64,000 nucleotides of DNA from Triatoma infestans (Eukaryota; Arthropoda; Insecta; Hemiptera; Reduviidae): the NCBI GenBank assembly GCA_011037195.1, contig JAAEAF010003352.1, positions 1 to 64,000 of the forward strand. The letters are read 5' to 3'. The notes under the pieces are model-generated. The model was not told where the DNA came from and made no database searches. It worked only from the letters and a program-made list of their open reading frames with translations. Positions 1 to 11,510 of the stretch are shown piece after piece (position 1 is the first letter of the stretch; every line of letters begins with the position of its first letter). Both the position numbers and the translations under genes were made by a program.

Positions 1-292
1 GCCTTTATTACAGCTACTGTACTTTTCTTGCCATTTATGCGCTACTAACTTTCTTAAATATCTTTTTAAATCTTCTATTGGCAAAGAAATATAATCTAAT
101 CTTTCCCCATTAACTTGTAGCATCCTTTACAATAGAGTCCACAATGTCATTGTTTTTCAATCCACAATGTCCCTTTACCCAACCAAAATTTACTATAATC
201 CCATCTTCCATTAACAAACTTATCGCTTCTAAAATGTCATTAATTATAAAATTATTTTCCAAAGGGGTTTTCACGTTGGTTAAGGATGGCAT
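1..292 (-). pseudogene. LINE RNase H domain, C-terminal fragment, frameshifted
   Basis: Read on the minus strand, the frame from 292 down to 110 contains GWVKGHCGLKNNDIVD, which resembles the end of a retroelement RNase H domain: the W-V-x-GH-G block followed by N and the last acidic residue. This frame stops at about 110. One frame over, the reading continues to the window edge as a plausible downstream segment (QVNGERLDYI, then a basic K/R-rich stretch), so there is a frameshift near 115. RNase H of this type sits after the reverse transcriptase in LINEs such as the I and R1 groups. The element runs off the left edge, so its clade cannot be assigned. It is non-functional here. Confidence 0.6.
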
Positions 293-300
293 TCAAATTG

Positions 301-1170
301 ATCTGAACTGTTGTATATTGAAGGGAAGCATTGATTGAATAGAATGGTTGACTTGAGGCTAGTGAGCACTTTCACTGTGACAGAATGTTCTATTATTATG
401 AAGTTTCCCCTTCTTTATTCTGTTCTAGTACATTTAATGAGGAATGTATTGTATTCGTTATTATAAGAAAAAACTTGTATAGCTATTAGTTTAACAAGAA
501 TTTCATTATTATTTATCTTGTATAGTAGTTTTCAATTTTTTCTTCTTTTCTTAGTTTATTTTATTTTTTTTTCTAAATATTTACTCTGATTTTTTTTCAT
601 TTTAAGCTTGTGTTTATTGTAAAATTTTTCATTAAAAAGCTATTCAGGATCTTTTTCACTCCTAGTTCATATTTCACTTGAAACTTCTATTCACCAATTT
701 TTTATTATTCCTAAAATCCCATTCTAATTAGATCTTTAAAACCCCATAACTTTCCTGATTTTCGAATTCCAAAGATACTGCTCCAAAGTTCATAAATAGT
801 AATATATTCTGATATGTGGCTAGCTTTTACTGACATGGTGTCTTTCAGATTGGGATTTATTTTATTTTATTTTTCTGCTTAAGTTGTTTGATTCCTTTTA
901 TTTTAAATTTATCTATATGCTTATCTTTAACTGATATATTATACAGTTTTTTTTTGTCATTTCTTTCATTCGGTAACCATATTTATATGTTATAAGCATT
1001 CCACTTATTTATTCTAACAAAATGTCCCCATTTCTAGTTCTCGTCAGCCTAACACGATATCTGGGGTTGCATTTTTTAAAAATGAATGGGCAGAAATATT
1101 CGATTATGATATAGAACGACTTACAGCCTTTAAGACGTTCAGAATGTGCTGTTTACTTAGCTAAAAAGTT
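301..1170. other. AT-rich DNA, no gene seen
   Basis: Long T-rich stretches and no coding frame of note. I recognise no repeat family here. Confidence 0.5.
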
Positions 1171-1174
1171 TAAT

Positions 1175-1560
1175 TTTTCCTTCCAAATATGACGACAAGT
1201 CATGTCAAGAATTGATTGATGTTCTCGAAAAAGTATTTAAACCCTAAACCTTTAGTTATATTGAGCAGATACAATGTTTTCAGTAGAAAGCAAAAAAATG
1301 GAGAGTCCCATTTCTAAATATATGTCAGAGCTTAGGGAAACTAGCTTCAAGTTGTAATTTTTAAATGCTGTACTATAAAATTGTTCTAAGAGATATATTC
1401 GTTAGTGGCCCAGATTCATACAAATTCTTGACCAGCTTTTTGAGGAGGATGATATCCAATTAGACAAAACCATCAAACTTGCTCTCGCCTTGGAAAGAGC
1501 GTCTCAGGGCGCTGCTGAAATTAAATACATTCCAGTACATTTCAAAGAGTTCGAATTCCA
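1175..1560 (+). pseudogene. decayed Gypsy-type LTR retrotransposon Gag fragment
   Basis: Short coding blocks in all three plus frames line up in the order expected for a Gypsy-type Gag. A SCQELIDVLEKVFKP block (about 1203-1245) is followed by RYNVFSRKQKNGESHF (1267-1314), then KYMSELRE, then LRDIFVSG, then LFEEDDIQLDKTIKLALALE (about 1436-1495). In Gag proteins of this group such blocks form the capsid-like region. Several stops and frame changes separate them, so this is an old remnant. No LTR or pol could be joined to it; the other Gypsy remnant, at 40-41 kb, is far away and in the opposite orientation. The assignment rests on the order and spacing of motifs, not on an alignment. Confidence 0.55.
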
Positions 1561-1569
1561 ATAGTAAAT

Positions 1570-2590
1570 CATAAAGATTCTTATTATCATCAATAATTCT
1601 AGGCGGCTAGCAGCCATTCACATGTTGCTGTCGGAGGCTGATGGCAAAGTTTACATTAAAATTTCTCAAAAATAAAATCAATGGTCAATACCTGGCATGC
1701 TGTACCTACTATATATCTACTTTTGACAAATAATGTCATCGCGGAGTGAATATTTTAACCCACTTAACATAATAAATATACTTATCTGTTGAGAGAACTT
1801 TCTCACCAGCATAGCTGTGTCGAGCAGCGCGATTTACATCCTAAAACGTCTCGACATGCACCACACATTTAGCTGAGATGTAAATCCTTATTATCCTAAT
1901 TTTATCTAGCTGATATATACCTTTCAGTTTATCTGCTTCAGCATCTACACGCCAATGATTTGTGGATAATGCCATCTAAGGGAATCCCAGTGTCAATTAA
2001 CTTAACAGGAAATTAAAATAAGCATATCTAGCCTGTTATGCAGGATCAATCTTTTTGAGATTAAGCCTCGGTGCCAGTAAATCTTAATTTCATTCATTCC
2101 CATTATGGTCTTTGGAGCATATTTATGAAAGGGGAACATCTGTCTTTCCGGGTATAAGTAATTATTATTTGAATAAAATATTATATATATATATATTTAT
2201 TAAATTTGTAAATATTACAAAATAAAATACTTTGAGAAAGACGTCACTAACTACTATAAAGAATACATAATATTAAAAGTATCACTACAAAATAATACAG
2301 GAAAGGTTATTTAATTTTAGCAAAAACAAAAACAGTTTTTATAAACAGTATTTATTTAATATTGTTTATACACTAATGGAAACTAATGAGATATGAAATA
2401 TGAGGGTCATATTTTTGTTTATGTAAAAAAAAAAGTAATTAATATTAAAAACAGGAAAACAATGAAAATTATAGTAACAGTAATCCAAAACTAATTTTGT
2501 TAGTTCTCTGCTCTTTTTGAATGTTTCTTAATTTTTATCATAGTCTATATAGTTATCAATTATCCTGATCTATACTCCCCCCCCCCAAAC
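1570..2590. other. AT-rich DNA, no gene seen
   Basis: No coding frame. Contains a short (AT)n run near 2184-2198 and a run of nine C at 2578-2586 next to the following repeat. Confidence 0.5.
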
Positions 2591-2599
2591 TCAAAATAT

Positions 2600-3075
2600 C
2601 AATTTTCCCAGGAAAATGTTATAAATAAAAGTGTTAGTAGGTATTAATGTGTGTGTACATAGTATACGAAGTATAAAGAAAATTGTTGAGAAAATTCCGT
2701 TTCGAGAAAATTACGGAAAAATTATTAAAAAAAAAATCAAACTTCCGGAAGTCGTATTTTCGGTTAATGGATTTTATCCGAAATTCTCGCGTCTGAGCAG
2801 TGGTCTCGTATCTGAGAATGGATGCCAAGTTTGAACCTACTGCAACATTTCGTTTTTGATATAATCTGTTTAACAGATACACACACACACACCAACACAC
2901 ACACACACCACACAACTAACACCCACACACAGCACAACACACACACACACACACACAGATATATATATATATATTATACGTTTACGGACTTATCGCTAAT
3001 AACATTTTTTTCGTATTCAAAATTTCCGGTGAATTTCCGATAAAAACTCAATTTTGAAATTCTAATACGATCTCA
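2600..3075 (-). repeat. degenerate CTTTCTCTTAC-family repeat split by a CA/AT microsatellite
   Basis: The segment carries, in the reverse direction, the hallmarks of the dispersed family described at 58107: an AAATGTT..AAATAAAAG block, AAGAAAAT..TTG, ACTTCCGG and a final TTTCCG..AAAAACTC block near 3035-3050. It is more diverged than other copies. A compound microsatellite, (CA)n then (AT)n, occupies about 2879-2975. Other copies have a G/T- or C/A-rich spot at the equivalent place, so the microsatellite probably grew from it. Confidence 0.5.
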
Positions 3076-3519
3076 ATAGTTGCAATTATACAAGTACGAG
3101 CGCAATACAAATTGGATGGGGTAAAAGAAAGTAAAAAAATGGAGTAAAGTCAAGCACGATGGCAACACATCCAATTATAAGAGTACGGTCGCAATACAAT
3201 TATAGGAGTGTAATAAAGTGAAAAAAAAAATAAAAAATTAAGTTCAAATTTGATATTCTACGTTCAAATTTTATCAGAAAGAGATCATTAGAAATGATGA
3301 TGATTATGAGACTTACCTTTATTAAATCCCGTAAGGGATTTAATTACCTTTATTAAAGGCTTTTTTCTATTTCACTACCATCCTAAGAATATTAAAATTT
3401 TTTTCTCTGCAATTTGAAACATTATATGAAGAAAATTAACATAGGAATATTCCAATGAAGCGTGATGTTAATATTTACTCTTATTGTGACACTTCAATTT
3501 TTTATGAATGACCATAAAT

Positions 3520-4137
3520 GAAATTGTAGTGGAAGAAAGAAATGAAAGAAAAATAATAGTTTTGGAAAATATTTAGTAAAATAATTCTGTGAAAATTAGC
3601 TAGTTCAAATAGTGTATTTTAGTGATGGGGATAGAGCCAGATACTACAATCTAGGTCAATGCAAACCAAGAGATAAAGGGCAAGAAACAGTTAGGGTAAA
3701 ACAATAAAACTTCCTCCAGTCATACCAGCATTATTTGAAAGGATTTGAACTATGACGAGAAGACATTCCTTCAACACAGTCTATACAGACATTCAAGCCA
3801 GAACACTTGCTTCAGGAATCTCTCTCTTAAACTCAGTGTCAGCGATAGAGATTTGCCTTTATTTTAGATAAACATCTGTTTTATTAAGAATAGTTTTGCT
3901 GTACACTTATTTTTCGCTCTCTTAGAATCAGTGGCAGTTTCACATATATTAATAAGTTTATAATATCTTTGCAAATAACTTGTAGTGGATTGTTATAGAA
4001 TAATTTATTGTTACAGTGGTGCTAACTTTCTTATTTCTAATACTTCTCTCTCTTAAACATATATACTTACAAGCCCTTTTACAAAACCGCTCGTGCTACT
4101 ACAAACATATAACACAACATCACAATAACATTTCAAA
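3520..4137 (-). repeat. dispersed 500-620 bp repeat, copy 1 of 3
   Basis: Reverse-complement copy of the sequences at 6620-7143 and 44568-45056. Shared blocks include GAGCGGTTT..TAAA..GGGCTTG near one end, an internal block around TCTTGCCC and TTGGTTTGCATTGACC, TACCTGGCTCTT, and a CTTTCTTCCA block at the other end. It has no coding frame. The ends may carry a weak inverted similarity (TTTGAAATGT at one end, a TTTTGAATATGT-like end in copy 3), but no clear target duplication was seen. A non-autonomous DNA element or an LTR are both possible. Confidence 0.6.
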
Positions 4138-4388
4138 ATATAAGTTTTATAAATATTTCTAGTAAAAATGAAATTCATAAATTTCAATAAGAGTAATTAT
4201 TGGTGAGACTGGTTTCAATCAGAATCATTTAATAATGTTGAATGAAAACATTTTCGTCTTAATATGTTAATGTATCAAACAAATTCCGCTAGAGGCGATG
4301 ACTTCAATTTAATGTACCTATCTGTACATTTGAATTGGTTCAACTTATCGATCGTCTTTTAATAAAAATGTATAAAGTTGAATGTCGT

Positions 4389-4627
4389 GGAACGATTAAA
4401 GAAGAAAAAAAAAATACTTCTCTTTACCAACATCTCGGGCAAATTTATTGCCTAATTCGGAGTCTATATAAATGAGACATACAAAAGTTACAAGGTTACA
4501 ATGCAATAAAATAAAGTAACCTTGTTAACTTTTGTATGTCCGCATTTGTAGAGACTCTGAAGAAGGTAATAAATTTGTCGAAACGTTGGTAAAGAGATGT
4601 TTTTCTTTTTTTTCTTTGTTCGCTCCT
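4389..4627. mobile_element. inverted-repeat element with hammerhead-like core (oldest-looking copy)
   Basis: Two arms (about 4389-4505 and 4511-4627) are inverted copies of each other. Shared parts include the A-rich end, the CTCTTTACCAACAT block and the ACAAAAGTTA..AAGGTTAC block near the centre. The right arm keeps a hammerhead-type core (4551-4593), and the left arm has the same region decayed. The layout matches the younger elements at 5597 and 33591. No coding capacity. No target duplication was recognised. Confidence 0.6.
4551..4593 (+). ncRNA. hammerhead ribozyme-like motif
   Basis: CTGAAGA at 4557-4563, a stem II that can pair GGTAA with TTGTC across a five-base loop (two G-U pairs), GAAA at 4580-4583, palindromic ACGT (4583-4586), then T as the cleavage-site base. 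A short stem I is possible (GGT after the site with ACT before the core, one G-U pair). One extra A lies between the core and stem II, as in every copy in this window. Activity is unknown. Confidence 0.5.
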
Positions 4628-4639
4628 TCAAATCGCAAC

Positions 4640-5580
4640 TTATAAATATTTATTTCTGTCGAAACTTCATCAAGTTGATTATATTATTATTATTTATTTA
4701 TCTATTGCTTTTGGGATACATTGATCCATAGCAAGGAATGGGTATAACATAACTAACTACATATTAAACAAATACACTTCTCAACTCAGTATAGAACTGG
4801 CAACAGAACAAGAAATGTAAGAAAAACTAAAAAAGGAAACACAATTGTAAATAATAAATACAGTTCCTGAATATAGTGCCTACTTAATAATTAAATTAGC
4901 TAACCCCTTTCTAAATAAATAAAATTAAATATGAAAAGAACGAAATAAACAAACTAAACATTATAAACATTATCAGGTTGAACTTGACCTACAAATATTA
5001 TCATTATTCTTGTTTATTATTATTATTATTCTAAATATTATAATGTAATAATTATCGAATTAATACTTATTAACAAATAAATCATCCTAGTAAATTTCTA
5101 AAAGCCAGACTTTTTATAGAATTACTGTGGTCTGTCAAGAAATATTGGTTTAAATATTTATTTCTATATGGCAAGAGAAGAGGGCAGTCAATTAAAAAAA
5201 AAAATGTATTAAACTATTCATTTCCCTGGAATTACATAAAGAACAATATTTTTCACAGTCAAACCGAATTTTTTTTACGACTACTATACACTATTGGGTT
5301 TAATTATGTACAGCGAAAAACGTTTAACACGATAAAATAGCGGTTCGTTTTCGTTCCAATTTCTCTGCACTTAAAAAAATATGTTTATTTCTTAAAAATT
5401 TAACACAAAATTCACCGAATTCGAAAACTAATTGAAATGCTTTGACAATGGCGGTACCTTTACCTACTCAAAGACAAGCCGGAAACCTAGCGCAACAGTG
5501 ACAGCCATTGTTTATTTTGTTCTGTCTAAGGGGAAAAAAAAATTAAGCCAAAAAATCCGCGTGACGATGTGACTTGCAGA
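4640..5580. other. AT-rich DNA, no gene seen
   Basis: Contains short (ATT)n runs at about 4681-4700 and 5012-5032. No coding frame or recognised repeat. Confidence 0.4.
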
Positions 5581-5596
5581 AAACAGGTAATATTTT

Positions 5597-6076
5597 CAGA
5601 AGATTTTCTTTGTTGGCCGTTAGTTGTTATATGAGAACAAGAATTAGGTAAAAACAAAAACGAAAAAAAAAATTGTTTGTAATTGTTTTTTAATAATTAA
5701 CAGTTCGACGTTTCAACAAACTTTGTTTGCCTTCTTCAGGAACAATACAAAAATAAAGAGAAAAAATTATAACATAAAACACAAACAAAAAACAAGATTT
5801 TGTTTGTTGGCCGTTAGTTGTATTATGAGAACAAGAATTAGTTGCTTCTCGACCAATTCAAGGTAAAAAATAAAATAAAAAATTCTTTGTAATTGTTTTT
5901 TGTTTGTGTTTTATGTTATAATTTTTTCTCTTTATTTTTGTATTGTTTCTGCAGAAGGCAAACAAAGTTTGTCGAAATGTCGAACTGTTATTTATTAAAA
6001 AACAATTACAAACCATTTTTTTTTTCGTTTTTGTTTTTTCCTTGAATTGGCCGAGAAGCCAACTAATTCTTGTTCT
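5597..6076. mobile_element. hammerhead-bearing element, tandem plus inverted units, 13-bp TSD
   Basis: Flanked by the perfect direct repeat CAGGTAATATTTT (5584-5596 and 6077-6089). Inside, one minus-strand unit (5597 to about 5800) is followed head-to-tail by the start of a second copy: the GTTGGCCGTTAGTTGT block and the GAGAACAAGAATTAG block both recur near 5815. This is then joined to an inverted unit running to 6076. The minus unit keeps an intact hammerhead-type core (5702-5744). In the plus unit (about 5949-5990) it has mutated (CTGCAGA, and ATGT in place of ACGT). The GGCCGTTAG end block is shared with the element at 33591. No ORF, so mobilised in trans if at all. Confidence 0.75.
5702..5744 (-). 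ncRNA. hammerhead ribozyme-like motif, intact core
   Basis: Minus-strand order: stem I strand GTTC, CTGAAGA, one extra A, stem II GGCAAAC/GTTTGTT with loop AAA (two closing G-U pairs), GAAA, palindromic ACGT, C at the predicted cleavage site, then GAAC. GAAC pairs perfectly with GTTC. Stem III is too short to close in one molecule, but its palindrome would allow two molecules to pair. Confidence 0.65.
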
Positions 6077-6089
6077 CAGGTAATATTTT

Positions 6090-6615
6090 GTTCGTCCGGG
6101 ATATGGAATCTTTTCGTGTTTAAGCGATATTTGTTTTGTGTTAAAAGAAACAAAAAAAAATGTATGAAATTACATAGTATTTTGTCGGGATCGCAGTATG
6201 ATTTGGTGTTAACCGATTTTTCATGTGAAGCGTTTTCATATTAAACGTTTTTTCACTCGTATGTATTTATATAATCTGGTGAAAGTTCCCATTAAAAATG
6301 GTTTGAAATACTCAAATAGCTGTCTCTATTACAGTTAATACAATTATAAAATGACTAATTTTTATTAAATTTACAAAGTTTTATTCAATATATATGATGG
6401 GGTTACATTTTGTTTAACACCCTTGGCGGGCAGTACTTGAAATGATTGCATTTAGCCCACATAGATAGCGCCAATAACATTGAACAAACACAAAAAAACA
6501 TTTGAAATATTAAGTCACAAATTCTCACTAAAAATTCATTTTTTTTGCAAAAAAGTTACTTATAAAAATGTTGATATTATATAAATCAAGTCAGCGTGCA
6601 AAGTATCAAAGAACA
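6090..6615. other. AT-rich DNA, no gene seen
   Basis: A 65-codon open frame spans 6047-6244, but its start lies inside the preceding element and it resembles nothing known. Nothing else was recognised. Confidence 0.4.
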
Positions 6616-6619
6616 AATA

Positions 6620-7143
6620 TTGTTGAAATGTGATTGGTGTGTTGAGTTGTGTAGTGGTAGCATGTAGTGGCTTGAGCGGTTTTGTAAAGGGCTTGTGTGT
6701 ATGTAATGTACGTTTAAGAGAAAAGTCTCCAAATAAGAAAGTAGTCACCACTGCTACACAATAAATATTCTATTAAAATAATAACTTCAAGTTATTTGCA
6801 AAGAATGTATAAACAACTAATATATTGTGGAACTGGCACTGATGCTAAGAGAGCGAAAAACAAGTGTTCTGCTTGAATGTCTAATACAGACTGTCCTGAA
6901 AGAATGCCTGCTAATTGTTCGTTCAAATCTTTTCAAATAATGCTGGTATGTCTGTGGTGGGAGTGTATTGTTTTATCCTAACTGTTTCTTGCCCTTTGTC
7001 TCTTGGTTTGCATTGACCTAAATTATAGTACCTGGCTCTTTCCCCTTCACTAAAATAACTATTTGAACTAGCTAACTTCACAAGATTATTTTACTAAACT
7101 ATTTTCATAATTCTTAGATTTTCTTTCATTTCTTTCTTCCAAT
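6620..7143 (+). repeat. dispersed 500-620 bp repeat, copy 2 of 3
   Basis: Same family as 3520-4137 (inverted relative to it) and 44568-45056 (same direction). Matching landmarks are CTTGAGCGGTTTTGTAAAGG (6671-6690), TGTTTCTTGCCCTTTGTCTC (about 6983-7002), TACCTGGCTCTTTCC (about 7030) and CTTTCATTTCTTTCTTCC at the end. No coding frame. Confidence 0.6.
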
Positions 7144-7279
7144 AAAAACGGTGATAACCGTTTTTCGTGAAATTCCAAAAACAATCAACAATCCAAACAC
7201 CTATACCGGTGACGTCGTGCTGTGATTAACGAATATTTTTTCAAATTTCGAACACGTAAGAACCGAAAATGATAGAACC

Positions 7280-8384
7280 TTATCTTATGATCTTCGTAGA
7301 TAACAAGGGAATGCCTTTCAATTGGTGCGCTCTCTTGCGGGGCTACCTAAATAAAGTAGGAGCTATTAACCTCTGGGTGTCTCAGGACCACAATGAAACA
7401 ACTAAGAATAAATGCACTCTATTAACAGCTTACAAAAACCACCTTATTAGTACTGACATTGAAGCTCTTTATAAAACTAATATAATATGTATAGTAGATT
7501 TATTAGTCAATTTAATTGTCCACAGCAATATCTTTTACAAAAGTTCCATTGGAATTTCTGAAAGTAGTTGCTCAGTTACGTTTAGCAAACAAAAAGTATC
7601 CCAGAGTTATAATTAAAGGTAAAAAATATGATTTTAACCCAGAAAGAAACTGTTTGCTGTGTAAGTGTGATTTATCAGATTCGATTGTCCATCTCCTATT
7701 AGAATGTAAGACATTTATAGCCTACAGACTTAAATTTTTTGTAAAACTACCAAATTGTGAACTAGATGCACTAGATATTATTTTAAATTGTAATTCAATA
7801 CCTGAAATAAAAAATTTGTATTCGTTCACAAAAACTTGCTTAGAATTGAGAGAAAAGTTAAAACCATATTTAAATTAGACGGATGAAACTGAAATAGTTG
7901 GCATTAGCTATAAATAACAACGTTAATTTAGTTCAGAAAACAATTCTTGTTGTTTAAAACTAAAAACTAAGTACATTAATTTTGTTTATAATATTGTTTT
8001 GTTTCTCTTACTGGAAAGTGAACATTTATGTTGAACTTGCTGTAAAATGAATAATTTTGTAAGCAATAAAATTTTGATTTGAATTTAATATCCGATATAA
8101 GAAATTTGTATTTGTTCACAAAAAGTGCTTAGAATTGAGAGAAAAGTTAAAACTATATTTAAATTAGACAGATGAAACTGAAATAGTTTGTCATTAGCTA
8201 TACAAATATAAGCACCTCAATTACTAATTAGAAAACAATTCTCTGTCGTTTAAAATTAAATACTAAAGAACATCCCTTTTTTTTTATATTTTGTTTTGTT
8301 TGTTTTATTGGAAAGTGATCATTTATGTTGAACTCTTGCTAAAAAATGTAATTTTTTATAAGCAATAAAATTTGATTTGATTTG
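7280..8384 (+). mobile_element. 5'-truncated LINE with duplicated 3' tail, 13-bp TSD
   Basis: A perfect direct repeat AAATGATAGAACC bounds the insertion (7267-7279 and 8385-8397). The insert holds the C-terminal end of a LINE polyprotein, its 3' untranslated region ending GCAATAAAATTTTGATTTGA (to about 8085), and then a second, diverged copy of the last 290 bases (about 8091-8384). The second copy starts inside the coding region and ends with the same AATAAAA-TTTGATTTGA tail. Either two truncated copies landed in tandem, or the reverse transcriptase jumped template during one insertion. Only one target duplication surrounds both, which favours the second. Confidence 0.75.
7281..7878 (+). pseudogene. 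LINE ORF2 C-terminus with CCHC-type zinc knuckle
   Basis: Two plus frames overlap: 7281 to about 7520, then 7516-7878, so there is a frameshift near 7520. The second frame ends with CLLC(x10)HLLLEC, the zinc-binding knuckle found after the reverse transcriptase in many LINEs. It is preceded by VPLEFLKVVAQLRLANKKYP. The young LINE at 25514-27472 has the matching VPLKFIKFFAEFRFCNNYF block and CMLC..HIVLNC knuckle, so the two belong to related families. The reverse transcriptase catalytic part was lost by 5' truncation. Confidence 0.7.
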
Positions 8385-8439
8385 AAATGATAGAACCGTA
8401 CATTGTATTGAAGTGATACTTTAAGGGAAAGCTTTACGT

Positions 8440-9866
8440 TATTCTTCCCACAAAATCCAAAAAAATCTGGAAACTGGCTTCTTTCTAGGGAGGGAAAATG
8501 GTTTTTTCTCGAAAAATGGTTTTATAAACTAGGTGTCCCTCTTGAAGTGGTTAATAATTACAAGTACCTCGATGTTACACTGACTTTTCGACTTTCATTA
8601 ACTTCTCATTTGGGACAAAAAGTTACTTCTTCTAAATTGGCCCTCAACTGTATTTGATCAGATTTATTTATTATCTGGTTCCACTATCAGCGAAACTCAA
8701 CGTTTTTAATGCGGTCTGCCGTTCTGTACTTTGTTATGCTTGTCAGGTTTGGGGATATAGAAAGTATGAGCAAATTGAAAAAATCCAGCGTTTCTTTATA
8801 AGAAAATTATTTGCTTTACCATCTTATACTCCAAATTCTATGCCATTTGGAGACCTCGGTTGATCCACTACTGATGTACACCCTTAAGCTACATTTCAAT
8901 TACGTTCTTAAGATCCTGAAATATCCTGACTACAGATATCCTAAGATTATAGCGCTTGAGGTTATCAGTCGTAATGCTCTGTGGTTCCAAGAATGAAAGT
9001 TGTTATGTACTAAGTATTCCTCTCCTTTCCATTTCTCTATTGACAATATTGCTAGTTCGGAAGACAAATTTTCTCGTACGCTTTCTAATATCGGGTCAAG
9101 TTATCGGGAAGAGTTCCTGGAGCGAGCCAATTCAACTAACCGGTTTTTATTCTATAAGTCCTTGGATAGATGTTTTAATCCTTTTAGTCTAGTTTCTAAT
9201 AATACTAGCCTACTAAGGTTGAAAGTACTGCCTTGGCTATTTAAAAATTAGGGGAGAGTTATTGTATCTAAATTGTGTTCCTTGCATTGCGAAAGAGATT
9301 GAGCTCTGTTCACTGTGCTAAACTCTCGTGCTAAAGAGGACGTGGCAGAATGTACAATTCTGTCAGAACTTCGCCTCCTATATTTTGAACAACGCACTCT
9401 AATAAAATCCCACCTTATTTCTCTTTTGAATAGCTCAGATATTCAAGTTATTCAGTATGCATGTCATGCCTGGTTTTATCGCCAACAATTTATCCAAGAA
9501 TTCAACTTCCACTCCAGCAATTGACACTTCAGCACTTCTTTGTATATTTGTAATTTTACTTTCGTAAAATTAATTCACTTTCAACTTCTGTAATCATTCA
9601 TTTATTTATCAAGTCGCCAGTTCTCTTTCTATTATATTTTCATTTCATTAAATAATATTTAACTTTATTTCTATTTTTTTTTATTTTTTTTTCAACTAAA
9701 GTATAATTTTCATTGTTTTCTTTATCACAATTCCATTGATGATACATTTTGTAATTACCGGCCTCCAGCAGACGGATCTATTCCATTGCTGTTTAATACT
9801 TATACATTTATTTTTTATATTGTAATCCTTCTAAAAATAAAGTATTATTATCTATCTATCCATCTA
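8440..9866 (+). pseudogene. decayed LINE reverse transcriptase C-terminal half and 3' UTR
   Basis: Broken frames follow the usual order after the reverse transcriptase palm. First come EKWFYKLGVPLEVVNNYKYL (about 8505-8565) and LTSHLG. Then comes the CYACQVWGYRKYEQIEKIQR block (8726-8785) with RKLFALP. Next is DYRYPKIIALEVISRNALWF (about 8930-8988), and finally a zinc-knuckle remnant with AKEDV near 9330. Stops and frameshifts occur throughout. The sequence ends in an untranslated region and a tail of short ATCT repeats at 9845-9866. The minus-strand pseudogene at 17644-18680 is another copy of the same family. Confidence 0.65.
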
Positions 9867-9869
9867 AAA

Positions 9870-10345
9870 ATCTGTGGAAAAATGTATCAAATAGATGGAT
9901 AGATATTTATGTGTGTAATTTGTATATTACGATGTTTAAAGAAAATCAATATAAATGAAAAATATTTCGTTTATATTGAATATAAGAACCATTTTAACTT
10001 ACCATAGCATATTACCAAAGCAGTAAAGATAAGGTTGTATGGTAACAATACGGCTTTTTACATTTAGTACTTAGTTTAAACACAGCCAAAGGGAATGGCC
10101 TTAGGATATCACGTTTCTCATGTTCTACCTATATATGTAAATATTTTTTTTATTTTACCTTTAAATAGTTTTACTTTCTTATTTTACAACTAATTTTTTT
10201 TTTATTTTATTTTAAATGGAGTCAGTGCATGCAACGATAAGGTTTAAATTTCCACTTATTAAATTATTGTTTCCACATTTCTTGATTATGTTTGCTAGGA
10301 TCAACAGCAAAATATTTTATACAATATTAACATTGTAATGTGAGG
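9870..10345. other. AT-rich DNA, no gene seen
   Basis: No coding frame or known repeat. A second short GATGGATAGATA run lies at about 9893-9905. Confidence 0.4.
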
Positions 10346-10349
10346 TAAG

Positions 10350-10430
10350 GGATTAAGTTCAATGGAAACGCGTTGGACTCCCACACGCAGATCCCGATCT
10401 CGAATACAGCAATGTGCTGCCCTATTATTC
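10350..10430 (+). repeat. tRNA-derived SINE head fragment
   Basis: ACGCGTTGGACTCCCACACG followed by GATCCCGATCTCGAATACAGC resembles a mutated tRNA-like A box and B box. It is closely similar to the head of the SINE at 27750, which has GTATTGGACTCCCACGCG and GGGTTCAAATCCAGC. Only the head is recognisable. Confidence 0.45.
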
Positions 10431-10756
10431 GTGTACATAATTATGAAGTATTTATCTAGGTAACCTAGATATGACAACAAATTCTATAAATGTTTTCAGC
10501 AATGATCATACAATGGTTTCAATCACCATGTTTGCGGTTCTGTGTTGAAACTTGTTAACTTTATGACAGACCGCGAAGAAACCCGTAAACTTTCTTTCTT
10601 CAGATTCAAACCTCAAAAATCTACTCAAAAAAGAGATTTAGAATCAACATAAAATTAAACATCTCGTAAACTTAAATCATAAATATGATTTTCCCACTAT
10701 ATCGAGGAACTTGCCCAATCAGAGATATTTTCCGTGATAGCCTGCTTTTTTTTGTG

Positions 10757-10797
10757 GTCATCCACCGGTTTCGGGCATTCGCCCATCATCAGGATGC
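10757..10797 (-). ncRNA. hammerhead ribozyme-like motif, cleavage base mutated
   Basis: Minus-strand order: GCATC, CTGATGA, extra T, stem II GGGC/GCCC with loop GAAT, GAAA, palindromic ACCGGT, then G where the hammerhead rule needs A, C or U, then GATG, which pairs with CATC. The core is intact but the cleavage-site base predicts no activity. Confidence 0.5.
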
Positions 10798-11510
10798 TTT
10801 TTGTCAAACAGTGTGATAACATAGATTTGCACAGAACAAATTTAGTTGATACACTGGTCTTTAAATGTTAACCTAACTAGATTAAATTGGGTGATGGTAC
10901 CTGAGTGGGGAAAAAACACATGTTTCGGTCTTTAAAGGGGGCATATTGTACCCTTTAAAAATGGAAACATCCAACACGTAGGAGTGTGTAACTTAAACTA
11001 CGATGTTTGAAGAAGATTTACTTTATAATTAATTATCCATTCTATCTTACTATTGTATTTATTTATTTATTTATAACAGAGCGAAATAGCACTGTGTCAG
11101 CCTTGGGCTGCTCTGAAAATAGTTACTGACAAGAAATGATAAAATACGAGCTAAATGATCGTAAAATAATATAGATAAATAAATAATCTTTTGTTAAACA
11201 ATCAATCTATATAAGCAGCTTGTTTGATAACACAAACACATTTCGCATTTCACCTTTCATAATTCACACAAGCCATGCACGCATGCATGTACTTAAATGT
11301 GGGTTCTTTACATACCTAAATATAACAAGTCTAAACTAGAGACTTAAGCACAGACTTTTATAAATATATCATTGAACAATGTATATAAGTGTGTTAACCA
11401 ACCTTATTGTAACATACATTCCACATTAACATGTTCACATATATACACAGAGCAAATTTAGTTGATACATTCTATGCAAATCTATGTAATCACACTGTTT
11501 GACAAAAAGC

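Noticed and set aside
2634..3043. Cys/Val-rich and His/Thr-rich frames
   Set aside because: They are translations of the CA/AT microsatellite.
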